Assembly: GCA_902805885.1 (NCBI GenBank)
Contig: CADCUM010000114.1
Location: 1 to 61,835, forward strand
Direction: 5' to 3'
Length of the DNA: 61,835 nucleotides
Origin: an uncultured Nocardioides sp.
GTDB taxonomy: Bacteria; Actinomycetota; Actinomycetes; Propionibacteriales; Nocardioidaceae
Part shown: positions 34,077 to 46,322 of the stretch, in pieces
How positions within the stretch are numbered: position 1 is the stretch's first letter
Layout of the letters: every line of letters begins with the position of its first letter
Made by a program: the position numbers and the translations under genes
Notes under the pieces: generated by a model
What the model saw: only the letters and a program-made list of their open reading frames with translations
What the model was told of the DNA's origin: nothing
Database searches by the model: none

Positions 34077-34900
34077 GCAGCTACTACGTCCCGCCGGGCG
34101 GGCTGCCCCCGCAGACCCGGCTGACCACGGACCGCTCCCGCTTCAACGAGGCGTACGTCGTGATCCCGCGCGGGTCCATGACCGACATCGTCGCGAGCTT
34201 CCTGCCGTTCTGGGACAGCACCCGGCTGTGGGTGCTGGCGCGACCCCTGTCCGGGTTCGCCGAGACCTTCAGCCAGTACGTCGTGGAGGTCGGGCCCGGA
34301 GGTGGGTCCGACCGGCCGGAGGCCGACCCCGGGGCGGAGGCCGTGCTGTTCGTGACCGGCGGCACCGGACGGCTGACCATCGAGGGCGCGGAGCACTCGC
34401 TGGACGCGGGCGGCTACGCCTACCTCCCGCCCGGCTGCGACTGGCGCCTGCGCCAGACGGGGGAGGGGGCGCTGACCTTCCACTGGCTGCGCAAGACCTA
34501 CGAGCACGTCGAGGGGCTCGACGTCCCCGCGCCGTTCGTCACGAACGAGCGGGACGTGGAGCCTGTCGTGATGCCCGGCACCGACGGGGTGTGGAGCACG
34601 ACGCGCTTCGTCGACATGGCCGACCTGCGTCACGACATGCACGTCAACATCGTCAACTTCGAGCCCGGCGGCACCATCCCGTTCCCCGAGACCCACGTGA
34701 TGGAGCACGGCCTCTACGTCCTCGAGGGCAAGGCGATGTACCTCCTCAACGAGGACTGGGTCGAGGTCGAGGCCGGCGACTTCATGTGGCTGCGCGCGTT
34801 CTGTCCCCAGGCCTGCTACAGCAGCGGACCCGGTCGGTTCCGCTACCTCCTCTACAAGGACGTCAACCGGCACGCGCGGCTCGGCGGCGTGCTCGGCTGA
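34073..34900 (+). CDS. allE: (S)-ureidoglycine aminohydrolase
   Basis: This bicupin enzyme releases ammonia from (S)-ureidoglycine to give (S)-ureidoglycolate, using Mn. The 275-residue protein has two cupin halves. The N-terminal half has AEAVLFVTGGTGRLTIEG and GGYAYLPPGCDW. The C-terminal half has metal-binding HMNIVNFEPGG-type sequence (HVNIVNFEPGGTIPFPETHVMEHGLYVLEG) with His/Glu ligands, then GDFMWLRAFCPQACYSSG and KDVNRHARL at the end. It is the last gene of the first purine operon. Its substrate is normally made by allantoate amidohydrolase, which is not present in this window. Confidence 0.92.
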   Translation: MSSYYVPPGGLPPQTRLTTDRSRFNEAYVVIPRGSMTDIVASFLPFWDSTRLWVLARPLSGFAETFSQYVVEVGPGGGSDRPEADPGAEAVLFVTGGTGRLTIEGAEHSLDAGGYAYLPPGCDWRLRQTGEGALTFHWLRKTYEHVEGLDVPAPFVTNERDVEPVVMPGTDGVWSTTRFVDMADLRHDMHVNIVNFEPGGTIPFPETHVMEHGLYVLEGKAMYLLNEDWVEVEAGDFMWLRAFCPQACYSSGPGRFRYLLYKDVNRHARLGGVLG

Positions 34901-34921
34901 AGGCGTGCTCTGGGGTCTTCC

Positions 34922-34945
34922 CGGGCCCCTCCTCGGGCCCCTCCC
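34922..34945. repeat. two tandem 12-bp units
   Basis: CGGGCCCCTCCT and CGGGCCCCTCCC lie side by side just before the nested inverted repeat. Their role is unknown. Confidence 0.8.
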
Positions 34946-34946
34946 C

Positions 34947-35013
34947 GGATAGTTCAGGGCAGAACGGTCACCAGAGGGCCTCTGTCGCGACCGTTGCGCC
35001 CTGAACTAGATCC
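34947..35013. other. nested inverted repeat upstream of xdhA
   Basis: Three coaxial arm pairs surround a single base: AGTTCAGGGC/GCCCTGAACT (10 bp, 34951-34960 and 34998-35007), AACGGTC/GACCGTT (7 bp, 34963-34969 and 34989-34995) and CAGAGG/CCTCTG (6 bp, centred at 34978). The outer pair GGAT/ATCC adds four base pairs past a 2-base bulge. The internal loops are short (2/2 and 2/4 bases). It could end the allE transcript, or act as a structured RNA or operator for xdhA 140 bases downstream. It has no T-run. Confidence 0.75.
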
Positions 35014-35028
35014 AGGCGGGGAGGTGGA

Positions 35029-35047
35029 GTTTCCGTCCAGCGGAAAC
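35029..35047. promoter_or_regulatory. GTTTCCG-N5-CGGAAAC dyad, probable IclR-type operator
   Basis: A perfect 7-bp dyad with a 5-base spacer sits upstream of the xdhA promoter. Two further TTCCG half-sites follow at about 35052 and 35064. An IclR regulator is encoded four genes downstream in the same run and is the natural candidate binder. Confidence 0.6.
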
Positions 35048-35087
35048 GATCTTCCGATCGGTCTTCCGGCGGGGCCCCGCGCCTGCA

Positions 35088-35093
35088 TAGGAT
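35088..35093 (+). promoter_or_regulatory. -10 hexamer TAGGAT for xdhA
   Basis: TAGGAT lies 55 bases before the xdhA ATG. TTCCGG at about 35064-35069 is a possible -35 and overlaps a TTCCG half-site. The transcript would have a leader of about 48 bases with a GAGAGGAG ribosome site. Confidence 0.4.
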
Positions 35094-35147
35094 CCCCGGA
35101 CGGCCAGGACCGCGTGATCCGGGTCCCAGCGAGAGGAGCGGTGACCG

Positions 35148-39133
<3,986 letters not shown>

Positions 39134-39146
39134 AGGGGGCTGGCGC

Positions 39147-39980
39147 ATGCAGTGGATCACGGCGCTGGAGCGGCTCCGCAGCCGACGCGAGCCCGGTGTC
39201 CTGGTGACCGTCGTCGCGGTGCGCGGCCATGCCCCCCGGGAGGCGGGAGCGAAGATGGTCGTGGGCGCCGACGCGGCCTGGGGGTCGATCGGCGGCGGCA
39301 ACCTCGAGGCGGTCGCGGTCGAGCGGGCCAGGACCATGCTGCTGTCCGCCGGTGACGAGCCGGTGCTCCTCACCGCCGACCTCTCCGACAAGGCGCCCGT
39401 CGAGCACGGTGTCCAGTGCTGCGGGGGTGAGGTGACCGTGCTGCTGGAGCCGCTCTCGGTGGTCCCGGCGGTCGCCGTCTTCGGCGTCGGGCACGTCGGG
39501 CTCGAGCTCGCGCGGATCCTGGCGCGTCATGACCTCGACCTGCACCTGGTCGACTCGCGGCCCGAGCAGCTCGGCGACGAGACGCTGCGCTGCCTCGACG
39601 ACGCGGTGGCCCGGGTGCACCGGCACCACGTCCCGGTGCTGCCGGAGCTGGTGCTCGGCGGCCTGCCCGCCGGCACGCACGTCCTGGTGATGACCCACGA
39701 CCACGCCGAGGACGCCGCCATCCTCGACGCCGCGCTGCGCACGCCCCACCTCGGACCGATCGGCCTCATCGGCTCCAGCGCCAAGTGGGCCCGGTTCCGG
39801 CGCAAGCTGCTCGCCGAGGGGCACACCGAGGCCGACCTGTCCCGGGTGACCACGCCGATCGGCGTGCCCGACCTCACCGGCAAGCAGCCGGCGGTCATCG
39901 CGCTCGGTGTCGCCACGGCGCTGCTCCGCGAGTTCGAGCACCGGGACGCGTCGCGTCCCTCGCGGGTGACCGGCGGATGA
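39147..39980 (+). CDS. xdhC: xanthine dehydrogenase accessory protein XdhC
   Basis: XdhC binds and protects molybdenum cofactor, supports its sulfuration and inserts it into XdhB. The 277-residue protein has the N-terminal XdhC/CoxI domain (TVVAVRGHAPREAGAKMVV, WGSIGGGNLEAVAVERA, and VQCCGGEVTVLLEPL, with the conserved Cys pair). A C-terminal Rossmann domain follows (AVFGVGHVGLELARILARH, near 110-130, and GLIGSSAKWARFRRKL). The ATG has a GAGGGGG ribosome site. The stop overlaps guaD (ATGA). Position directly after xdhAB is the usual arrangement. Confidence 0.95.
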   Translation: MQWITALERLRSRREPGVLVTVVAVRGHAPREAGAKMVVGADAAWGSIGGGNLEAVAVERARTMLLSAGDEPVLLTADLSDKAPVEHGVQCCGGEVTVLLEPLSVVPAVAVFGVGHVGLELARILARHDLDLHLVDSRPEQLGDETLRCLDDAVARVHRHHVPVLPELVLGGLPAGTHVLVMTHDHAEDAAILDAALRTPHLGPIGLIGSSAKWARFRRKLLAEGHTEADLSRVTTPIGVPDLTGKQPAVIALGVATALLREFEHRDASRPSRVTGG

Positions 39981-41284
39981 CCCTCTTCCTCGGCACCTTC
40001 CTCGACACCCCCGAGGACCCCTTCGCCGGCGGCGACCTGCGCGTGCTCGACGGCGCCCTGCTGGTCCGCGACGGCGTGGTGGTCGAGCGCGGCACCGCCG
40101 ACGGACTCCGCTCGGCGCACGCGGGCGAGGAGGTCGTCGACCTGAGCGGCGGCCTGGTGCTGCCGGGCTTCGTCGACACGCACGTGCACTTCCCGCAGGT
40201 GCGGATGATCGGCGCGCTCGGGATGCCGCTGCTCGACTGGCTCGAGCGCAGCGCCCTGCCGGAGGAGGCGCGGCTGGCGGACCCGTCGTACGCCGACGAG
40301 GTGGCGGGGGAGTTCCTGTCCGGGCTGACGGCGGCGGGCACGACCACGGCGCTGGTGTTCGGGGCCCACTTCGCGTCCGCCGTGGACGTGCTCTTCGCCC
40401 GGGCCGCGGAGGTGGGCCTGCGGATGACCAGCGGGCTGGTCGTGAGCGACCGCATCCTGCGGCCCGAGCTGCTGACCGTGCCGGAGACGGCGTACGACGA
40501 GGGGCTGACGCTGGCGAAGCGGTGGCACGGCGTCGGGCGCAACCGCTACGCCGTGATCCCGCGCTTCTCCCTCTCCTGCAGCGACGCCCTCCTCGAGTCC
40601 AGCGCCGCGCTGCTGGACGCGGTGGAGGGCGCCTGGTTCACCTCCCACCTCAACGAGAACCTCACCGAGATCGCCGAGGTGTGCGACCTGTTCGAGGACT
40701 GCGACCACTACCTGTCGTCGTACCACCGGCACGGGCTGGTCGGAGCGCGGAGCGTCTACGCACACAACGTGCACGCCACCGCCGGCGAGCTCGACCTCCT
40801 GGCCGAGCACGGGGCCGGCGTGGCGCACTGCCCGACCAGCAACGCAGCGCTGGGCAGCGGCCTGTTCCCGCTGCGCCGGCACGTCGAGCACGGCGTTCGG
40901 GTGGCGCTGGGCTCCGACGTCGGCGCCGGCACCGGCTTCTCGCTGCTCAAGGAGGGCCTGCAGGCCTACTTCGTGCAGCAGCTGCTCGGCAGCGAGGGGC
41001 TCCGTCTCGACGCGGCGCGGCTGCTGCACCTCGCCACCTCGGCCGGTGCTGACGTGCTCGGCATGTCCGAGCAGGTGGGTGACTTCTCGGTCGGCAAGCA
41101 GCTCGACGCGGTGTGGCTGCGTCCCGAGAGCGGCACCCCGCTCGACATCGGGCTCCGGCACGCGGACGGTCCCGGCGACGCGCTGGCCAAGGCGTTCGCG
41201 ATGGGGACCACCGCCGACGTGGCGACGGTGTTCATCGGCGGCGTGCCCGTCGGCCGGCCGCGTCCGCCGGAGGGGTCGTGGTGA
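39977..41284 (+). CDS. guaD: guanine deaminase
   Basis: GuaD converts guanine to xanthine and ammonia, feeding XdhAB. The 435-residue amidohydrolase has the Zn-binding DTHVHFPQVRMIG (near 68), SHLNENLTEI (His/Glu), SVYAHNVHA, the HCPTSNAALGSGLFPLR signature and the metal Asp in ALGSDVGAGTGFSLL (near 318). Motifs distinguish it from the cytosine and adenosine deaminases. The ATG overlaps xdhC by four bases and the stop overlaps the iclR GTG (GTGA), so translation is coupled through the run. The longer upstream open frame is a shadow of xdhC. Confidence 0.95.
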   Translation: MTLFLGTFLDTPEDPFAGGDLRVLDGALLVRDGVVVERGTADGLRSAHAGEEVVDLSGGLVLPGFVDTHVHFPQVRMIGALGMPLLDWLERSALPEEARLADPSYADEVAGEFLSGLTAAGTTTALVFGAHFASAVDVLFARAAEVGLRMTSGLVVSDRILRPELLTVPETAYDEGLTLAKRWHGVGRNRYAVIPRFSLSCSDALLESSAALLDAVEGAWFTSHLNENLTEIAEVCDLFEDCDHYLSSYHRHGLVGARSVYAHNVHATAGELDLLAEHGAGVAHCPTSNAALGSGLFPLRRHVEHGVRVALGSDVGAGTGFSLLKEGLQAYFVQQLLGSEGLRLDAARLLHLATSAGADVLGMSEQVGDFSVGKQLDAVWLRPESGTPLDIGLRHADGPGDALAKAFAMGTTADVATVFIGGVPVGRPRPPEGSW

Positions 41285-42090
41285 GCGAGGTCGACGAGGC
41301 CGCTCCGCGCGGCGCCGGCGGCGTCCAGTCCCTCGACCGGGCGTTCACGATCCTGGAGACGATCGCCGAGGCGGGCGGGGCGCTGGGGGTCTCCCAGCTC
41401 GCCGACCGCGCCGGCATGCCCCTGGCCACGATCCACCGCCTCCTCCGCACGCTCGTCGACCTCGGCTACGTCCGGCAGGAACCGTCGCGCCAGTACTCCC
41501 TCGGGCCGCGCCTGATGCGACTGGCCGACGCCAGCGCGAAGCGGATCGCCGCGTGGGCGCGACCGGCGATGACGGAGGCGGTGGCGGCCCTGGGCGAGTC
41601 CGTGAACCTCGCGGTGCTCGAGGGGGACGAGATCGTCTACGTCGCCCAGGTGCAGCCCTCCCACCACTTCATGCGCATGTTCACCGAGGTCGGGCGCCGG
41701 ACGTTCCCCCACTCGACGGCCGTCGGCAAGGCGATCCTGGCCCACCGCCCCGACGCCGAGGTGCTCGCCCTGCTCGCGCGCACCGGGATGGCCCGCTACA
41801 CCGCGCACACGCTCACCGACCCCGCGGCCTTCCTCGCCGCCCTGGCCGAGACGCGGGACCGCGGCCACGCGCTCGACGAGGGTGAGCAGGAGATCGGCGT
41901 CCGCTGCGTCGCCGTCGTGGTCGCCGGCGCCCCGCAGCCGATGGCCCTGTCGATGTCGGGCCCGCTGCCCCGGATGGGTGACGAGGTCGTCAGGGGGGCC
42001 GTGCCGGTGCTGGAGCTCGCCGCGGCCCGCATCGCGGCCGAGCTCGGTCGCGTCGGGACCCCGGTCGTCCAGGCGCGCGGGCCGACCTGA
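41281..42090 (+). CDS. IclR-family transcriptional regulator
   Basis: The 269-residue regulator has an N-terminal winged helix-turn-helix ([43 protein letters not shown], about 15-65) and the IclR effector domain ([54 protein letters not shown]), which usually binds small carboxylates. It is encoded inside the xdh-guaD-glcB run. Glyoxylate, allantoin or allantoate, the known effectors of purine-type IclR relatives such as AllR, are reasonable ligands. The GTG at 41281 overlaps the guaD stop; GTG at 41278 is an alternative. The TTTCCG/CGGAAA dyad upstream of xdhA is a candidate target. Confidence 0.93.
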   Translation: MSEVDEAAPRGAGGVQSLDRAFTILETIAEAGGALGVSQLADRAGMPLATIHRLLRTLVDLGYVRQEPSRQYSLGPRLMRLADASAKRIAAWARPAMTEAVAALGESVNLAVLEGDEIVYVAQVQPSHHFMRMFTEVGRRTFPHSTAVGKAILAHRPDAEVLALLARTGMARYTAHTLTDPAAFLAALAETRDRGHALDEGEQEIGVRCVAVVVAGAPQPMALSMSGPLPRMGDEVVRGAVPVLELAAARIAAELGRVGTPVVQARGPT

Positions 42091-42181
42091 GCGCCCGAGC
42101 GCTGCCCGACCGGCGCCCCACCGGGCCGGCGCCGACCCACCCGAACGACCGACTGCACCACCGCACAGAGGAATGAGGGAC

Positions 42182-44362
42182 ATGGACCCCCGCACGCACG
42201 TAGCAGGCCTCGACGTCGCCGAGCCACTGCACCGCTTCGTGGAGGACGAGGCCCTGCCCGGTTCGGGCATCGACCCCGCCGGGTTCTGGGACGGCTTCGC
42301 CGCCCTCGTCCACGACCTCGCCCCGCGCCACCGCGAGCTGCTGGCCCGGCGCGACGAGCTCCAGGCCCGGATCGACGAGTGGCACCGAGCCCGTCCGGGC
42401 CTGCCCGACCCGGAGGCGTACGAGGCGTTCCTGCGCGAGATCGGCTACCTCCTCGACGAGCCGGACCAGGTGTCCGTCACCACCGTCGACGTCGACGAGG
42501 AGGTGGCCGCCATCGCCGGGCCCCAGCTCGTCGTGCCGCTGCTCAACGCGCGCTTCGCCACCAACGCGGTCAACGCTCGGTGGGGCTCGTTGTACGACGC
42601 GCTCTACGGCACCGACGTGATCCCGCACGAGGGCGACCTCGTCCCGGGCCGCGGCTACAACGCCCGGCGCGGGGCGGAGGTGATCGCGCGCGGCCGCGCC
42701 TTCCTCGACGAGCACTTCCCGCTCGCGTCCGGCTCCCACGCGGACGCGACGTCGTACGCCGTCGACCCCGACGGCCTGGCCGTGGTCGTCGAGGGTGACC
42801 TGGTGCGGCTGGCCGACCCGGGGCAGCTGGTCGGTCACCGAGGCCCCGCCGACCGGCCCGAGGCGGTGCTGCTCGTGCACCACGGGCTGCACGTCGAGGT
42901 CCAGGTCGATCCCGAGCACCCGGTCGGGGCGACCGACGCGGCCGGCGTGAAGGACCTGCTCCTGGAGTCGGCCGTCTCCACCATCATGGACCTCGAGGAC
43001 TCGGTCGCCGCGGTGGACGCCGAGGACAAGGTGCTCGGCTACCGCAACTGGCTCCGGCTCAACCAGGGCACACTGTCGGCCGAGGTGTCGAAGGGCGGCG
43101 AGACGTTCTCCCGGGCGATGAACCCCGACCGCACCTACACCACGAGCTCGGACGGCAGCGTGACGCTCCCGGGCAGGGCGCTGCTCTTCATCCGCCAGGT
43201 CGGCCACCTGATGACCACGGACGCCGTCCTCGACCGCGAGGGCCAGGAGGTGCCCGAGGGTCTCGTCGACGCCGTGATGACAGCGCTCGGCAGCCTCGTG
43301 GACCTGCGCGGCGAGTCGTCGCTGGCCAACTCCCGCACGGGCTCGATGTACGTCGTCAAGCCCAAGATGCACGGACCCGACGAGGTCGCGCTCGCGGTCG
43401 AGCTCTTCAGCCGCGTCGAGGACCTGCTCGGCCTGCCGCAAGCCACCATCAAGGTCGGGATCATGGACGAGGAGCGCCGTACGTCGCTCAACCTCAAGGC
43501 GTGCATCGCGGAGGCGCGCGACCGGCTGGTGTTCATCAACACCGGCTTCCTCGACCGCACCGGCGACGAGATCCACACGTCGATGCACGCCGGTCCCGTG
43601 GTGCGCAAGAACGAGATGAAGGCCCAGACCTGGATCGCGGCCTACGAGGACCTCAACGTCGACATCGGCCTGGAGTGCGGGCTGCTCGGGCGGGCCCAGA
43701 TCGGCAAGGGGATGTGGGCCGCGCCCGACAGCCTCGCCGACATGCTGGAGGCCAAGGTCGCCCACCCCCGGGCCGGGGCGAGCTGCGCGTGGGTGCCCTC
43801 ACCCACGGCGGCGACGCTGCACGCGATCCACTACCACCAGGTCGACGTCCGCGCGCGCCAGGAGGAGCTGCGCGCCGCGGGCCGTCGCCGCGACCGCCGG
43901 GAGCTGCTGCAGATCCCGCTGGGCGACCCGGCGAGCTGGAGCGAGGACGAGCGCCAGGACGAGATCGACAACAACCTCCAGAGCCTGCTCGGGTACGTCG
44001 TCCGGTGGGTCGACGCCGGGATCGGCTGCTCCAAGGTCCCGGACATCACGGGGGAGCCGCTCATGGAGGACCGGGCCACCTGCCGGATCTCCTCGCAGCA
44101 CGTCGCCAACTGGCTGCTGCACGGCGTGGTGAGCACGGAGCAGGTCGAGGAGACCCTGCGCCGGATGGCGGCGGTGGTCGACGAGCAGAACAGCGGGGAC
44201 GCCTCGTACGTCGCCCTCGCCACGGAGGACGAGGGGGACCCCGACGGGGATGCCTTCGCCGCCGCGCGAGCGCTCGTCCTCGAGGGGCTCGACCAGCCCA
44301 ACGGCTACACCGAGCCGATCCTGCACCGCCGTCGCGCCGGGCGGAAGGCCGGCGGGCGCTGA
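42182..44362 (+). CDS. glcB: malate synthase G
   Basis: Malate synthase G condenses glyoxylate with acetyl-CoA to malate. The 726-residue single-chain protein fits the G isoform (about 720). Visible elements are the N-terminal clasp helices, [15 protein letters not shown], the metal and glyoxylate site in [14 protein letters not shown] (near 270), the Arg region around [32 protein letters not shown] and the C-terminal [28 protein letters not shown] (spanning the catalytic Asp). The ATG at 42182 has an AGAGGA ribosome site 9 bases upstream; an in-frame ATG at 42173 is too close to it. It follows iclR by 91 bases and ends the purine block by removing glyoxylate. Confidence 0.97.
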   Translation: MDPRTHVAGLDVAEPLHRFVEDEALPGSGIDPAGFWDGFAALVHDLAPRHRELLARRDELQARIDEWHRARPGLPDPEAYEAFLREIGYLLDEPDQVSVTTVDVDEEVAAIAGPQLVVPLLNARFATNAVNARWGSLYDALYGTDVIPHEGDLVPGRGYNARRGAEVIARGRAFLDEHFPLASGSHADATSYAVDPDGLAVVVEGDLVRLADPGQLVGHRGPADRPEAVLLVHHGLHVEVQVDPEHPVGATDAAGVKDLLLESAVSTIMDLEDSVAAVDAEDKVLGYRNWLRLNQGTLSAEVSKGGETFSRAMNPDRTYTTSSDGSVTLPGRALLFIRQVGHLMTTDAVLDREGQEVPEGLVDAVMTALGSLVDLRGESSLANSRTGSMYVVKPKMHGPDEVALAVELFSRVEDLLGLPQATIKVGIMDEERRTSLNLKACIAEARDRLVFINTGFLDRTGDEIHTSMHAGPVVRKNEMKAQTWIAAYEDLNVDIGLECGLLGRAQIGKGMWAAPDSLADMLEAKVAHPRAGASCAWVPSPTAATLHAIHYHQVDVRARQEELRAAGRRRDRRELLQIPLGDPASWSEDERQDEIDNNLQSLLGYVVRWVDAGIGCSKVPDITGEPLMEDRATCRISSQHVANWLLHGVVSTEQVEETLRRMAAVVDEQNSGDASYVALATEDEGDPDGDAFAAARALVLEGLDQPNGYTEPILHRRRAGRKAGGR

Positions 44363-44422
44363 CGGGACACCTCGTCGCGGGTGCTCCGACCCGGACAGCT
44401 CGACCTGCCCGGAGAAGCCGGA

Positions 44423-44452
44423 ACCCGGCCACGCGATCACGCGTGGCCGGGT
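44423..44452. terminator. 13-bp perfect hairpin after glcB
   Basis: ACCCGGCCACGCG and CGCGTGGCCGGGT form a 13-bp perfect stem with a 4-base loop (ATCA) between the convergent glcB and DUF4331 stops. It can terminate both strands. Confidence 0.8.
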
Positions 44453-44509
44453 CCGGAGTGGTGCTGCTGTTCAGATGGTGCGGTGGTGCGGTTGATCGGG
44501 GCCTGGTGA

Positions 44510-46018
44510 TCAGGCCTTGCGCCTGCGACCGATGCCGGCGGCACCGAGGAGCATGGCGAGGGCACCGATCCCGACGAGACCCGCCGAGGCCGTGCGGCCC
44601 GGGAGGACGCTCTGCATGAAGCCGGCCGGGTTGGCGCTGCCGTTGCTGTCGGTCGGGTGCGGGTCGTCCTCGCTGCCCGGGACGGGCAGGGCGAGGTAGG
44701 GGAAGCTGTCCCCGAACGCGGTGTCGTTGTTGTCGACGCCGTCACCGAGGTCGTTCGGGGAGCCCACGAGCTCGCCCTCGACGACCTGGAGCGCGATGTC
44801 GACGACGTCGTCGCCGAGGCGACGGCCGTTCGGGAAGCCCTGCACGTCACCGTCGATGACACCGAGGCGCTTCGGCTCAGCGGTCACGGGGGTGGTGAGG
44901 TTGAGTCGCAGCTGCTCGCTGGGCGTGATCTTGCCCTTGGGCATGTTGAGGCCCTTGACGCCGGTGAGGAAGACGCTGACCAGGTCCTTGCGGGGCGTCT
45001 TCGGGGCCGGGATGTCGTAGACGGCCTCGATGAGCCGCGGCAGCTCCGGGTTGGTGACGTACTTCAGCGCCGCCACGTCCTGGGTGGGCTTGGAGGCGTT
45101 GAACGCGTCCTTGAGCTTGAGCGGGATGACGACCTCGTTGACGAGCGGGTTGCCCAGGCGCGAGACCTGGACGTGCTTGCCGCCGATGGACTTCTGCGAG
45201 GTGGTCGACCAGATGCCCACGACGGGGTCGGGGGTCGCCTTGCGGACCCCGGTGTCAGGCAGACGGGACGGTGCGGCGACCTGCCTCGTCAGCATCTTCC
45301 GCGGCACCTGCAGCGCGACGGAGTTGACGTTGAAGCCCTGGAGGGTGTCGTCGCCGACCTCGGAGAGGTCGCCGCCGTAGAGGAGGTCGAAGACGCGCAG
45401 GTCGAGGAAGAACGGGTCCTCGGCCTGGCCGGTGAAGGACTTGACCTTGCCGAACGTGCGGGTGGCCTGGTTGCGCAGCTTGGCGTAGTCGGGCATGGAC
45501 GCCTGACCGACGTTCGACGGCGCGACGCGGGCCCGCTTGACGAGCACCTTGGTCTTCTTGCCCTTGATCCGCACGAGGCGGTAGGTCTGGTAGAAGTTGA
45601 GGTCCTTGTCCTTCAGCGAGGTGACCGGACCGGTGTTGTAGAGGAACGTGTTCTTGTTCCGGTAGTGGTCCTTGAAGGTCCAGCGGAAGGTGATGTCGGC
45701 CTTGGCGTCCGCGTCGTTGTCGATGTGGATGTCGTGGCGTGCGTCGTTGGCGAACGGGTAGAAGTTCGGCCCACCCGCAGGCTCCTGGAAGGGGAGCCAG
45801 TTGGCGACGAGGGTGACAGAACCCTGGCGCTCGGGACTGCGGAACGCGTAGACGTCGGTGTTGTCGTACTGGGGGAGGCCGGCGATCATCGGCGCCTCGC
45901 GGTGGCTGGAGGCCGTGGCGGTGGTCGGGCCGAGGCCTGCCAGGCCTGCGGTGGCCACCAGGCCGCCGGAGGCGAGCAGTGCTACGGCTCGTTGCTTGGC
46001 GAATCGTGAACGTGTCAT
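44510..46018 (-). CDS. DUF4331 secreted protein with C-terminal membrane anchor
   Basis: The 502-residue product has a signal peptide (basic MTRSRFAKQR, core AVALLASGGLVATAGLAGLG, cleavage near ATASSHREA at about 38). The mature DUF4331 body starts SSHREAPMIAGLPQYDNTDVYAF and contains NFYPFANDARHDIHIDNDADAKAD and FFLDLRVFDLLYGGDLSEV. The C-terminus has VLPGRTASAGLVGIGALAMLLGAAGIGRRRKA-type anchoring: a short motif, a hydrophobic helix and a basic end, resembling a divergent cell-wall sorting signal. DUF4331 has no known activity; related proteins are extracellular. The ATG at 46018 has a GAGAGAAG ribosome site. It is transcribed alone. Confidence 0.9.
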   Translation of the reverse strand: MTRSRFAKQRAVALLASGGLVATAGLAGLGPTTATASSHREAPMIAGLPQYDNTDVYAFRSPERQGSVTLVANWLPFQEPAGGPNFYPFANDARHDIHIDNDADAKADITFRWTFKDHYRNKNTFLYNTGPVTSLKDKDLNFYQTYRLVRIKGKKTKVLVKRARVAPSNVGQASMPDYAKLRNQATRTFGKVKSFTGQAEDPFFLDLRVFDLLYGGDLSEVGDDTLQGFNVNSVALQVPRKMLTRQVAAPSRLPDTGVRKATPDPVVGIWSTTSQKSIGGKHVQVSRLGNPLVNEVVIPLKLKDAFNASKPTQDVAALKYVTNPELPRLIEAVYDIPAPKTPRKDLVSVFLTGVKGLNMPKGKITPSEQLRLNLTTPVTAEPKRLGVIDGDVQGFPNGRRLGDDVVDIALQVVEGELVGSPNDLGDGVDNNDTAFGDSFPYLALPVPGSEDDPHPTDSNGSANPAGFMQSVLPGRTASAGLVGIGALAMLLGAAGIGRRRKA

Positions 46019-46322
46019 CGAACTTCTCTCTGGTCGGCGTCCCACCAGAGACTCCACCGGTGGAACGCACCCGGGCGCGGGGCGCCGGGACGAAGGGTGT
46101 TCGGAGTCACAGGCACACCGGATGGGTCTGATGGACACGACTTCTCGGCGAGGGCGGTCGCTCCTGTGTGCGCGACGCGCGAGACCGGTGCCGCCGATCC
46201 GGGTCTGGAACGAGAAGAACCGCCCACGGTCTCGGGTCCGTGGGCGGTTCTGAGGACGATCGTACGCGAGGTCCCGAGCCGCGCCCATGGCCCGGAGGGG
46301 CGGTTCGCTCGTCCCAGGAGTA
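46019..46322. other. 304-base intergenic region with a long hairpin
   Basis: The spacer between the DUF4331 start and the EAL-gene stop holds the DUF4331 ribosome site and promoter region and one copy of the long-stem hairpin described separately. Apart from these I see no gene or other element. Confidence 0.6.
46216..46251. terminator. long-stem hairpin, family copy 1
   Basis: AGAACCGCCCACGG/CCGTGGGCGGTTCT is a 14-bp perfect stem with an 8-base loop (TCTCGGGT), downstream of the EAL gene on the minus strand. The same stem recurs near 60.7 kb and, with C to T and A to G changes, near 60.1 kb. It has no T-run. Confidence 0.75.
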
